From the NCBI GenBank assembly GCA_964397485.1, contig CAYNHT010000006.1, positions 1-50,095 of the forward strand: a stretch of DNA of 50,095 bases, written 5' to 3'. The notes under the pieces were generated by a model. That model saw only the letters and a program-made list of their open reading frames with translations, was not told where the DNA came from and searched no databases. Positions 43,368 through 50,095 of this stretch are shown piece after piece; positions within the stretch are counted from its first letter, which is position 1, and the number at the start of each line of letters is the position of its first letter. This stretch comes from CAYNHT01 sp964397485 (GTDB lineage: Bacteria > Bacillota_I > Bacilli_A > RF39 > UBA660). The translations under genes and the position numbers were made by a program.

Positions 43368-44357
43368 ATGATTAATCAAAGACAAGAACAGTTATTGAAA
43401 TTAATAGTTGAAGATTACATAAAAACAGCTAGACCAGTGAGTTCAAAGGCTCTATGTGAATCTTTGGATTGTTCTAGTGCAACAGTTAGAAATGAAATGG
43501 GTTTTTTAGAGGATATGGGATTGATAGAAAAAACGCATATTTCATCTGGACGTGTTCCAAGTGAAAAAGGATATCGTTATTATGTCGATAACATTATGGA
43601 ACCAAAAGAACTAACTGGCGATGATATGCTTAAATTACAAACTATTTTTCATAACAGTTCATTAGTTCTAAGTGATGCAATTACACAAAGTATGCAAATA
43701 ATTTCAGAACTTACAAATTGTACATCGATAGTGCTTGGATCTTCTTCTAGAGAAAACAAGATTAGCAAAGTCGAGGTAGTTCCTATTGATGATAATAAAT
43801 TAATCGCAATAGTAATTACTGACAAAGGACATGTGGAACATCGTAATATCTATATTCAAGAGGCAGTTTCAATAATTGAAATAAAACAAACGGTTGAACT
43901 AATCAATAAGCTTTTAGTTGGTACTCCAATTGATGAGGTTAGTAGCAAATTAGAGTTTGAAGTTAAACCTATAATTGCTAAATATGTTAAACAACATGAG
44001 GTTTTATACAGTGCTTTTTATAATGCATTTAATGATTTTGCAAACGAATCAAATGTTAAGATGAGTGGAACAAGTCACTTTCTTAAACAACCAGAATTTG
44101 ATAACGTTGATAAGATTAGAGAAATTGTTAGTAAATTTGATGATAAAGAAATCATTAGTGGTATTAAAGAAGAGGACAATGGTATTAATATATACATAGG
44201 TAGTGAAAATGAGTTTGATTTAGATGTTACAATAGTTAAAACAAAATATTCAGTTAATGGAGAAGAAGGTACTATTGCAATTGTTGGACCAAAAAGAATG
44301 GAATATGATCGTGTTATTACACTATTAGATTATATTAAAAAAAACATAGAAAGGTGA
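43368..44357 (+). CDS. hrcA: Heat-inducible transcription repressor HrcA
   Basis: HrcA binds CIRCE and represses chaperone genes; it is refolded by GroEL. The 329-residue product has the N-terminal winged helix (INQRQEQLLKLIVEDYIKTA, VSSKALCESLDCSSATVRNEM; about 2-55, with GRVPSEKGYRYYVD at about 65-78) and the central dimerisation and GAF-like domain. The C-terminus shows YIGSEN and VKTKYSVNGEEGTIAIVGPKRMEY (about 285-318), the usual HrcA end. The ATG at 43368 follows AGAGGTGAT; an upstream ATG at 43347 lies within the operator. It begins the operon hrcA-grpE-dnaK-pepF-dnaJ and should control it through the two operators above. Confidence 0.95.
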   Translation: MINQRQEQLLKLIVEDYIKTARPVSSKALCESLDCSSATVRNEMGFLEDMGLIEKTHISSGRVPSEKGYRYYVDNIMEPKELTGDDMLKLQTIFHNSSLVLSDAITQSMQIISELTNCTSIVLGSSSRENKISKVEVVPIDDNKLIAIVITDKGHVEHRNIYIQEAVSIIEIKQTVELINKLLVGTPIDEVSSKLEFEVKPIIAKYVKQHEVLYSAFYNAFNDFANESNVKMSGTSHFLKQPEFDNVDKIREIVSKFDDKEIISGIKEEDNGINIYIGSENEFDLDVTIVKTKYSVNGEEGTIAIVGPKRMEYDRVITLLDYIKKNIER

Positions 44358-44361
44358 TAAG

Positions 44362-44973
44362 ATGGAAGAGAATGTAAAATGTGAAAGTCATGATTGCAAG
44401 TGTCATGATACTGAAGAAATGAGTGCAGTTAATGATCACACTTGTTGTAAAGAAAATGTTGATAATTCCAATTATTATGACCCGAATAAACCTCCTAAAA
44501 ATAAAAAAGATAAAAAGCGTGAAGAATTGACAAAACTTCATGATAAAGTTAAGGAGTTAGAAGAAAAAAACTTACGTGACAAAGCAGAACTCATCAATTA
44601 TAGAAGAAGAAAAGATGAGGAATTAGCACGTATGCTTAAATATAGTAATGAAGATTTGGTAAAGGAAATTTTACCAATGTTAGATAACTTTGAAAGAGCT
44701 ATTGATATGGATGATGATAATTTAGACGATGAAGTTTCAAAGTTCTTGTCTGGATTTAAAATGATTTATGCCAATTTAAAATCAGTTCTCGAGAAATATG
44801 AAATTAGAGCAATTGATGGAAAGAATAAACCATTTGATCCTACATATCATCAAGCTGTTATGACAGATAAAGTAGATGATGTAGAATCTGGTATGGTTAT
44901 TGAAGTTTTACAAAAAGGATATATTTTGAAAGATAAAGTTATAAGACCAGCGATGGTTAGAGTAAGTGAGTAA
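44362..44973 (+). CDS. grpE: GrpE nucleotide exchange factor with Cys/His-rich N-terminus
   Basis: GrpE releases ADP from DnaK. The 203-residue product has the typical coiled coil (about 50-100, with KHDKVKELEEK-like repeats and ELINYRRRKDEE) and the beta C-terminal domain ending in YILKDKVIRPAMVRVSE (about 187-203). The N-terminal tail, usually acidic, here contains Cys at 7, 12, 14, 28 and 29 and His at 10, 15 and 26, arranged as C-x4-C-x-C and CC. This may bind a metal ion. AAAGGTGATAAG is the ribosome site, four bases after the hrcA stop. The rest of the family signature is intact. Confidence 0.93.
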   Translation: MEENVKCESHDCKCHDTEEMSAVNDHTCCKENVDNSNYYDPNKPPKNKKDKKREELTKLHDKVKELEEKNLRDKAELINYRRRKDEELARMLKYSNEDLVKEILPMLDNFERAIDMDDDNLDDEVSKFLSGFKMIYANLKSVLEKYEIRAIDGKNKPFDPTYHQAVMTDKVDDVESGMVIEVLQKGYILKDKVIRPAMVRVSE

Positions 44974-44990
44974 AGGAAAGGTGATATTTT

Positions 44991-46817
44991 ATGAGTAAAA
45001 TAATAGGTATTGATTTAGGGACAACAAATAGTTGTGTTAGTATATTCGAAGGTGGAGAAGCAAAAGTCATTGCTAATCCTGAGGGAGGAAGAACAACTCC
45101 ATCGGTTGTAGCTTTTAAAAATGATGAACAAATAGTAGGAGATGCAGCTAAAAGACAAATGATTACTAATCCAAATACTATTTCATCAATTAAAAGGATA
45201 ATGGGAACAGATGAAAAAGTTGAAATTGATGGTAAAAAATATTCGCCAGAAGAAATTAGTGCGATGATTCTAACTGATTTAAAAAAATCAGCAGAGGCAT
45301 ATTTAGGCGAAAAAGTAACAAGAGCAGTTATTACTGTTCCAGCATACTTCAACGATGCTGAACGTCAAGCGACTAAAAATGCAGGTAAAATAGCAGGATT
45401 AGAAGTTGAAAGAATTATAAATGAACCAACTGCAGCTGCATTAGCATACGGACTTGATAAACAAGAAAAAGCAGAACAAATTTTAGTATATGATTTAGGT
45501 GGAGGAACATTTGACGTATCTATCCTAGAATTAGGAGATGGGGTATTTGAGGTTAAATCTACTAGTGGTAATAATAAATTAGGTGGAGATGATTTTGATA
45601 ATCGTATTATTGATTATTTAGTTGCTGAATTCAAACGTGAAAATGCAATTGATTTATCAAAAGACAAAATGGCAATGCAACGTTTAAAAGATGCTGCTGA
45701 AAAAGCTAAAAAAGATTTAAGTGGTGTTACAACAACTCAAATCTCATTACCATTCTTATCACAAGGATCGGATGGTCCATTACATTTAGAATTATCATTA
45801 ACAAGAGCTAAATTTGAGGAATTAACACATGATTTAATTGACAGTACATTAGAACCTGTGCGTAAAGCCTTAAAAGATGCTAAGTTAACAGCAAAAGATA
45901 TTGATAAAGTAATACTTGTTGGTGGTTCAACACGTATTCCAAGAGTTCAAGAAATTATTGCTAAGGAATTAGGGCAAGAACCTAGTAAGGGAGTTAACCC
46001 TGATGAAGTAGTAGCAATGGGTGCTGCTATTCAAGCTGGTGTATTAATGGGAGATGTAGATGATATCGTATTACTTGATGTTACACCGTTATCATTAGGT
46101 ATCGAAACATTAGGTGGAGTGATGACTACATTGATTCCAAGAAATACAACAATTCCAACAAGTAAGAGTCAAGTATTTTCAACTGCTGCTGATAATCAAC
46201 CAGCTGTTGATATACATGTTTTACAAGGTGAAAGACCAATGGCAAATGACAATAAAACATTAGGAAGATTCCAATTAACAAATATTCCACCAGCACCTCG
46301 TGGAATTCCACAAATCGAAGTTACTTTTGATATAGATGCTAATGGTATTGTTAATGTAAAAGCAAAAGACCTTGGAACTAACAAAGAACAATCTATAACA
46401 ATTACTTCTTCAACTAGTTTATCTGATGATGAAATTGAAAAGATGATAAAAGAGGCAGAAGCTAATAGAGATGCTGATGAAAAAAGAAAAGAAGCTGCCG
46501 ATCTAAGAAATGAAAGTGAACAATTAATATTCGCAACAGAAAAGGCAATTAAAGATTTAGGTGAAAAAGTTGACGAAAAAGATAAAGAAAAAGCAGAAAA
46601 TGAAATTAAGGAATTAAAAGAAGCTTTTGAAAAAGAAGATATGGAAGATATCAAGGCAAAGAAAGATAAACTAAATGAAAGTGCAATGGCGCTTGCTACA
46701 AAAGTTTATGAAGAAGCAGCTAAAAAAGCGCAAGAAGAACAAGCAAATAACAAAGATGAAGAGGTAAAAGAGGACAAAAAAGATAACGTTGTTGACGCAG
46801 AATACGAAGAAAAATAA
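44991..46817 (+). CDS. dnaK: Molecular chaperone DnaK (Hsp70)
   Basis: ATP-dependent folding of client proteins with DnaJ and GrpE. The 608-residue product has IGIDLGTTNS (4-13), PEGGRTTPSV, NEPTAAALAYG (about 144-154), YDLGGGTFDVSIL (about 167-179), VGGSTRIPRV (about 310-320), the substrate domain (LGIETLGGVMTTLIPRNTTIPT) and an acidic Lys-rich tail ending AEYEEK. It is a normal length for Firmicute DnaK. AAAGGAAAGGTGAT precedes the ATG. A stem-loop follows, and then pepF. Confidence 0.97.
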   Translation: MSKIIGIDLGTTNSCVSIFEGGEAKVIANPEGGRTTPSVVAFKNDEQIVGDAAKRQMITNPNTISSIKRIMGTDEKVEIDGKKYSPEEISAMILTDLKKSAEAYLGEKVTRAVITVPAYFNDAERQATKNAGKIAGLEVERIINEPTAAALAYGLDKQEKAEQILVYDLGGGTFDVSILELGDGVFEVKSTSGNNKLGGDDFDNRIIDYLVAEFKRENAIDLSKDKMAMQRLKDAAEKAKKDLSGVTTTQISLPFLSQGSDGPLHLELSLTRAKFEELTHDLIDSTLEPVRKALKDAKLTAKDIDKVILVGGSTRIPRVQEIIAKELGQEPSKGVNPDEVVAMGAAIQAGVLMGDVDDIVLLDVTPLSLGIETLGGVMTTLIPRNTTIPTSKSQVFSTAADNQPAVDIHVLQGERPMANDNKTLGRFQLTNIPPAPRGIPQIEVTFDIDANGIVNVKAKDLGTNKEQSITITSSTSLSDDEIEKMIKEAEANRDADEKRKEAADLRNESEQLIFATEKAIKDLGEKVDEKDKEKAENEIKELKEAFEKEDMEDIKAKKDKLNESAMALATKVYEEAAKKAQEEQANNKDEEVKEDKKDNVVDAEYEEK

Positions 46818-46827
46818 AAAGAATAAC

Positions 46828-46857
46828 ATAGAAGTTCTAGATATCTAGGACTTCTAT
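46828..46857 (+). terminator. Intercistronic hairpin between dnaK and pepF
   Basis: Fourteen-bp inverted repeat, ATAGAAGTTCTAGA / TCTAGGACTTCTAT, one G-T wobble and a tiny loop. It is not followed by a T run, so it may be a pause, processing site or mRNA-stabilising hairpin and not a strong terminator. Confidence 0.6.
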
Positions 46858-46879
46858 ATTATGCTTAAAAGGAGAATAT

Positions 46880-48682
46880 ATGGCGATTAATGAAAAAGTT
46901 AGAAGTGAGATTGATAATGCATATAAATGGAGTTTAGAGTCTATTTATGAAAATGAACAAAACTGGGAAGCTGATTATAGGTATGTTGAACATCAATCTA
47001 AAGAATTTTCAGGTTATAATGGTAAGGTTTTAGATAGCCCAGATAGTTTATTTAAAGTAACCAAACTTTATTTAGATATTGATCGTGTTTTAGCAAAACT
47101 ATATGTATATGCATATATGCGTAGTGATGAGGATACTTCTAATACACATTATCAAACTTTAAAGGGCAAAGTTGAAAATTTAGGTACTAAGGTATCCGAA
47201 GTTTCATCTTTCTTTGAACCTGAATTGTTGAAAGGAAATTATGATCAAATACTTGATTATATAACTATGTTGCCACAACTAGAAGAATATAAGTTTTTCT
47301 ATGAAGAAATATATCGCTTCAAAGACTATATTTTGGGTGAGAAAGAAGAAAAAATAATTTCTAGTTTATCAAAAATATTTGATAATTCTAATAAAACAGC
47401 TAGTTTACTACGTAATTCTGATTTAAAATTTGGTACTATAGTTGATGAGGATAATAAAGAAGTAGTTATTACTAATAGCAATTATTCAAAGTATATTGAA
47501 TCAAAAAATAGAGATGTACGCAAACAAGCTTTTGAAACTATGTATAAGGCATATAAAGACATGAAAAATACATTTGCAGCCACTTTGGCTGGTGAAGTAG
47601 ATGGTAATGTTGCAATGGCCAAAATCAGAGGTTATAAAGATGCTCGCTTTATGTCGCTATATTCGAGTAACGTTAGTCCTGATATATATGACAATTTAAT
47701 TAAGACAATAAATGAAAATTTAGATGTATTATATAAGTATTATGATTTAAAGAAAAGTGTTTTAAAAATTGAAGAACTTCATTTATACGATATTTATGTA
47801 GATATGATTCCTGCAAATTCAAAAGAATATTCTTTCGAAGAAGCAAAAGAACTAGTAATAAATTCCCTAGAAGTATTAGGAGAAGATTACGTTACTAATT
47901 TAAAAAAAGCTTTTGATGAAAAATGGATAGACATATATCCAAATAAGGGTAAAAAAAGTGGTGCATATTCATGGGGGTGCTATGACAGTAAACCATTTAT
48001 CCTTCTAAATTATCAAGAAAGGCTAGATGATGTATCTACATTAGCTCATGAACTAGGACATTCAATGCATAGTTATTATTCAAGAAAAAACAATGAATAT
48101 CAATATTCAGATTATAAGATATTTGTAGCTGAAGTTGCTTCTACTGTAAATGAGTTATTGCTTTATAAGTATATGTTAAATAATTCTAATGATAAAAATG
48201 TTAAACTAACAATTTTAAATAATATGTTAGAATTATTTAAAAGTACTATATATAGACAAACAATGTTTGCTGAATTTGAAATGTTAATTCATGAAAAATC
48301 TTCAAATGATGAGGTATTAACTCATGAATTAATGTCGGATATTTATTATGAATTAAATAAAAAATATTTTGGCAACAATGTTGTTGTTGATGATGAAATT
48401 AGATATGAATGGTCACGAATACCTCATTTCTATAAAAATTTTTATGTTTATCAATATGCAACAGGATTATCAGCCGCATGTCATATTGTGAATAATATAT
48501 TAGAGGGAAATGGTAAAACGGTCGACAATTATTTGGAATTTTTAAAGACAGGTGGTCGAGATTATCCAGTTGAATTATTAAAAATTGCTGGCGTAGACAT
48601 GAATAATCCACAAGTTATAGAAAGTGCGATTGCAATGTTTAACGATACAATAAATGAATTTATTGACCTTTATAATAGTTAG
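46880..48682 (+). CDS. pepF: Oligoendopeptidase F (M3 family)
   Basis: Zinc metallopeptidase that degrades short peptides in the cytosol, often after uptake or proteasome-like proteolysis. The 600-residue product has the HEXXH zinc motif in AHELGHSMHSYYS (about 389-401), the downstream Glu ligand in VAEVASTVNELL (about 416-427), and the C-terminal HFYKNFYVYQYATGLSAACH block (about 515-534). No signal is visible. AAAAGGAG precedes the ATG. It lies between dnaK and dnaJ, unusual placement, so it may be co-expressed with heat-shock genes; the hairpin and lack of a clear promoter leave this open. Confidence 0.93.
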   Translation: MAINEKVRSEIDNAYKWSLESIYENEQNWEADYRYVEHQSKEFSGYNGKVLDSPDSLFKVTKLYLDIDRVLAKLYVYAYMRSDEDTSNTHYQTLKGKVENLGTKVSEVSSFFEPELLKGNYDQILDYITMLPQLEEYKFFYEEIYRFKDYILGEKEEKIISSLSKIFDNSNKTASLLRNSDLKFGTIVDEDNKEVVITNSNYSKYIESKNRDVRKQAFETMYKAYKDMKNTFAATLAGEVDGNVAMAKIRGYKDARFMSLYSSNVSPDIYDNLIKTINENLDVLYKYYDLKKSVLKIEELHLYDIYVDMIPANSKEYSFEEAKELVINSLEVLGEDYVTNLKKAFDEKWIDIYPNKGKKSGAYSWGCYDSKPFILLNYQERLDDVSTLAHELGHSMHSYYSRKNNEYQYSDYKIFVAEVASTVNELLLYKYMLNNSNDKNVKLTILNNMLELFKSTIYRQTMFAEFEMLIHEKSSNDEVLTHELMSDIYYELNKKYFGNNVVVDDEIRYEWSRIPHFYKNFYVYQYATGLSAACHIVNNILEGNGKTVDNYLEFLKTGGRDYPVELLKIAGVDMNNPQVIESAIAMFNDTINEFIDLYNS

Positions 48683-48697
48683 GAAGTAGGTGTTGAA

Positions 48698-49810
48698 GTG
48701 AATAAAAGAGATTATTATGAGATATTAGGTGTTAGCAAAAGTGCTACAGATTCAGAAATTAAAAGTTCCTTTCGTAAACTAGCCAAACAATATCACCCTG
48801 ATGTCTCAAAAGAGCCTAATGCTGCAGAAAAATTCAAAGAAGCACAGGAGGCTTATGCAGTATTAAGTGATCCTGATAAAAGAAGACAATATGATCAATT
48901 TGGGCATCAAGCGTTTGCAAATGCAGGAGCTGGTGGAGCAGGATTTGATTTTTCAGGATTCGATTTTTCAGATATATTTGATGACCTTTTTGGAGGTGGT
49001 GGTTTTTCAGACTTCTTCGGAGGTCGTGCCGGATCGTCTAACCGCGCTAAAAAAGGTCGTGATTCATTAATGAGAATGGATATAACATTTGAAGAAGCAG
49101 TGTTTGGAACAAAAAAAACAATAAACATCGATGTTATGGATTCATGTGAAGATTGCAAAGGCCATGGTGGGCATGGTGAAAAAACATGTTCAACATGTCA
49201 TGGTAGTGGATATGTAACAACAGAACAAAGGACTTTATTTGGCTCATTCATGACTAAAACCCCATGTTCAACATGTCACGGTTCAGGAAAAAGTTATGAG
49301 AAAACATGTTCAAAGTGTCATGGTTCAGGAAAGATAAAGAAAAATAAAGATATTGAAGTTAAAATACCTGCTGGAGTTAACACTGGTAATCAATTAAGAT
49401 TGTCTGGTAAAGGTGAAGCAGGACAAAACGGTGGACCTAATGGGGATATATATTTAGAGTTTGTTGTAGAAAAACATCCAATTTTTAATCGTGATGATAA
49501 TGATATATATTTAGAACTACCGATTACTATTACAGAGGCTGTATTAGGTTGTAAAAAAGAAATACCAACCTTATATGGTAATGTAAAATTATCGATTCCA
49601 GAAGGAAGTTCAACTAATGATAGGCATCGCTTAAAAGGAAAAGGTGTTGAAGATGTTCAAACTGGACGTAAGGGAGATATGTATGTTGTTATAAACATTG
49701 TGATTCCTAACAAAATATCAAAAGAGCAAAAGAAAATATTTGAACAATTAGCAAAAACTAATCTTGAAAGTGGAACTGACTTTGAAAAGATAAGAAAATA
49801 CCTAAAATAA
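48698..49810 (+). CDS. dnaJ: Chaperone DnaJ (Hsp40)
   Basis: Stimulates DnaK ATPase and binds unfolded proteins. The 370-residue product has the J domain (RDYYEILGVSKSATDSEIKS, 4-23; HPD loop in YHPDVS), a Gly/Phe-rich linker (about 74-110), four zinc-binding C-x2-C-x-G-x-G repeats (CEDCKGHG, CSTCHGSG, CSTCHGSG, CSKCHGSG; about 147-213) and the C-terminal substrate domain. The start codon is GTG at 48698 with GTAGG as the ribosome site. It closes the HrcA operon, but with pepF inserted before it. A terminator follows. Confidence 0.96.
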   Translation: MNKRDYYEILGVSKSATDSEIKSSFRKLAKQYHPDVSKEPNAAEKFKEAQEAYAVLSDPDKRRQYDQFGHQAFANAGAGGAGFDFSGFDFSDIFDDLFGGGGFSDFFGGRAGSSNRAKKGRDSLMRMDITFEEAVFGTKKTINIDVMDSCEDCKGHGGHGEKTCSTCHGSGYVTTEQRTLFGSFMTKTPCSTCHGSGKSYEKTCSKCHGSGKIKKNKDIEVKIPAGVNTGNQLRLSGKGEAGQNGGPNGDIYLEFVVEKHPIFNRDDNDIYLELPITITEAVLGCKKEIPTLYGNVKLSIPEGSSTNDRHRLKGKGVEDVQTGRKGDMYVVINIVIPNKISKEQKKIFEQLAKTNLESGTDFEKIRKYLK

Positions 49811-49814
49811 TATT

Positions 49815-49847
49815 AAAAGACAAATTTTTGATTAATTTGTCTTTTTT
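49815..49847 (+). terminator. dnaJ terminator
   Basis: AAAAGACAAATT / AATTTGTCTTTT perfect stem, 7-base loop, T run. Confidence 0.88.
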
Positions 49848-49885
49848 AGTATCATAATTTAAAGAAACATCTTAGTTTCATTTTC

Positions 49886-49914
49886 TTTACAAATTTGAAC
49901 TGGTATTATATAAT
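49886..49914 (+). promoter_or_regulatory. Sigma-A type promoter of the second pilin gene
   Basis: TTTACA, 17-bp spacer, TATAAT; 52 bases before the ATG. Confidence 0.75.
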
Positions 49915-49965
49915 AAATAAGAGAATTAAAACTAGAAGACAATAAAAAAATAGATGGGTGATGAA

Positions 49966-50095
49966 ATGAAAAAAAAGGGATTTACGTTAATAGAATTATT
50001 AGCAGTAATAGTAATATTAGCAATAGTGGCATTAATATCCGTACCATTAGTATTAGGAGTAATAGATAGAGTACAAATATCTTCTTATAAAGAAA
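49966..50095 (+). CDS. Type IV pilin-like protein (3' partial)
   Basis: Only the first 43 codons are in the window. The protein begins MKKKG|FTLIELLAVIVILAIVALIS, the prepilin motif with Glu5, and continues VPLVLGVIDRVQISSYKE, close to the pilin at 31061 in this part. A GGGTGATGAA ribosome site and a promoter lie upstream, and the dnaJ terminator separates it from the chaperones. Whether it is a major or minor pilin depends on the missing part. Genes beyond the right edge may carry the pilus system. Confidence 0.82.
   Translation, partial: MKKKGFTLIELLAVIVILAIVALISVPLVLGVIDRVQISSYKE

Noticed and set aside
46196..46654. 152-codon Ser/Phe-rich minus-strand frame in dnaK
   Set aside because: Exact shadow of the Glu/Lys-rich C-terminal part of DnaK; low complexity and no start signals.
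46828..46857. Standard terminator after dnaK
   Set aside because: The hairpin is strong but lacks a T tract, so it is listed only as an intercistronic hairpin.
1..50095. Mollicutes genetic code (TGA = Trp)
   Set aside because: TGA terminates several intact genes and conserved tryptophans use TGG.

Overview
The window is A+T-rich, densely coded bacterial chromosome from a Bacilli-like Firmicute (Bacillota). Evidence: AGGAGG/AGGTGA ribosome sites, TTGAAA-17-TATAAT promoters, a T-box riboswitch ahead of valS, CIRCE-like operators ahead of hrcA, and Bacillus gene order. Bacillus has lon ... spoVID-ysxE-valS and lepA-hemW-hrcA-grpE-dnaK-dnaJ, and both strings survive here with insertions. TGA ends several genes (RDD protein, YfhO-GtrA fusion, HD protein) and tryptophan is TGG, so the code is standard and not the Mollicutes code. 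I infer a gut-type reduced Bacilli (Erysipelotrichales/RF39-like); no rRNA was seen to confirm this. No tRNA, rRNA, CRISPR array, insertion sequence or complete prophage was recognised.

Layout. 1-4350: cell-surface genes (Ig-repeat protein cut by the left edge, lipid kinase, duplicated-domain membrane protein, phosphodiester glycosidase). 4429-9829: dusB, RDD membrane protein, lysS of an unusual subtype, ackA, nrnA. 9857-11093: small membrane proteins, including a holin-like pair. 11185-16469: U32 hydroxylase-type protein, WYL regulator, and a tight BtpA / SIS / divergent HAM1 operon whose joint function I cannot name. 16549-18027: PlsC-like acyltransferase and a cytoplasmic VanXY-like peptidase. 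18037-22115: lon, a minimal spoVID and ysxE. 22485-27295: PASTA-deacetylase and two large prepilin-like proteins carrying a C-type-lectin/formylglycine-enzyme-like domain, the first also with CBM2-like modules. 27313-30906: Val T-box, HD hydrolase, valS. 31061-35460: pilin, GtrB-type glycosyltransferase and a YfhO-GtrA fusion. 35563-42663: lepA, hemW, HD protein, double-length thyX, tmk, phosphodiesterase, PH-like protein. 42684-49810: UPF0316 membrane protein, then the HrcA regulon with pepF inserted between dnaK and dnaJ. 49966-end: a second pilin, cut by the right edge.

Themes. Envelope genes are abundant: a three-function glycosylation set (polyprenyl glycosyltransferase plus flippase/transferase fusion), pilins, lectin-like pilin-type proteins and wall enzymes. 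Sporulation ancestry is shown by spoVID-ysxE with a possible sigma-E-like promoter. The least explained unit is the BtpA-SIS-HAM1 operon, whose HAM1 member has lost several usual signature residues. The most unusual regulatory site is the pair of CIRCE-like operators at hrcA, each with one good and one decayed arm.
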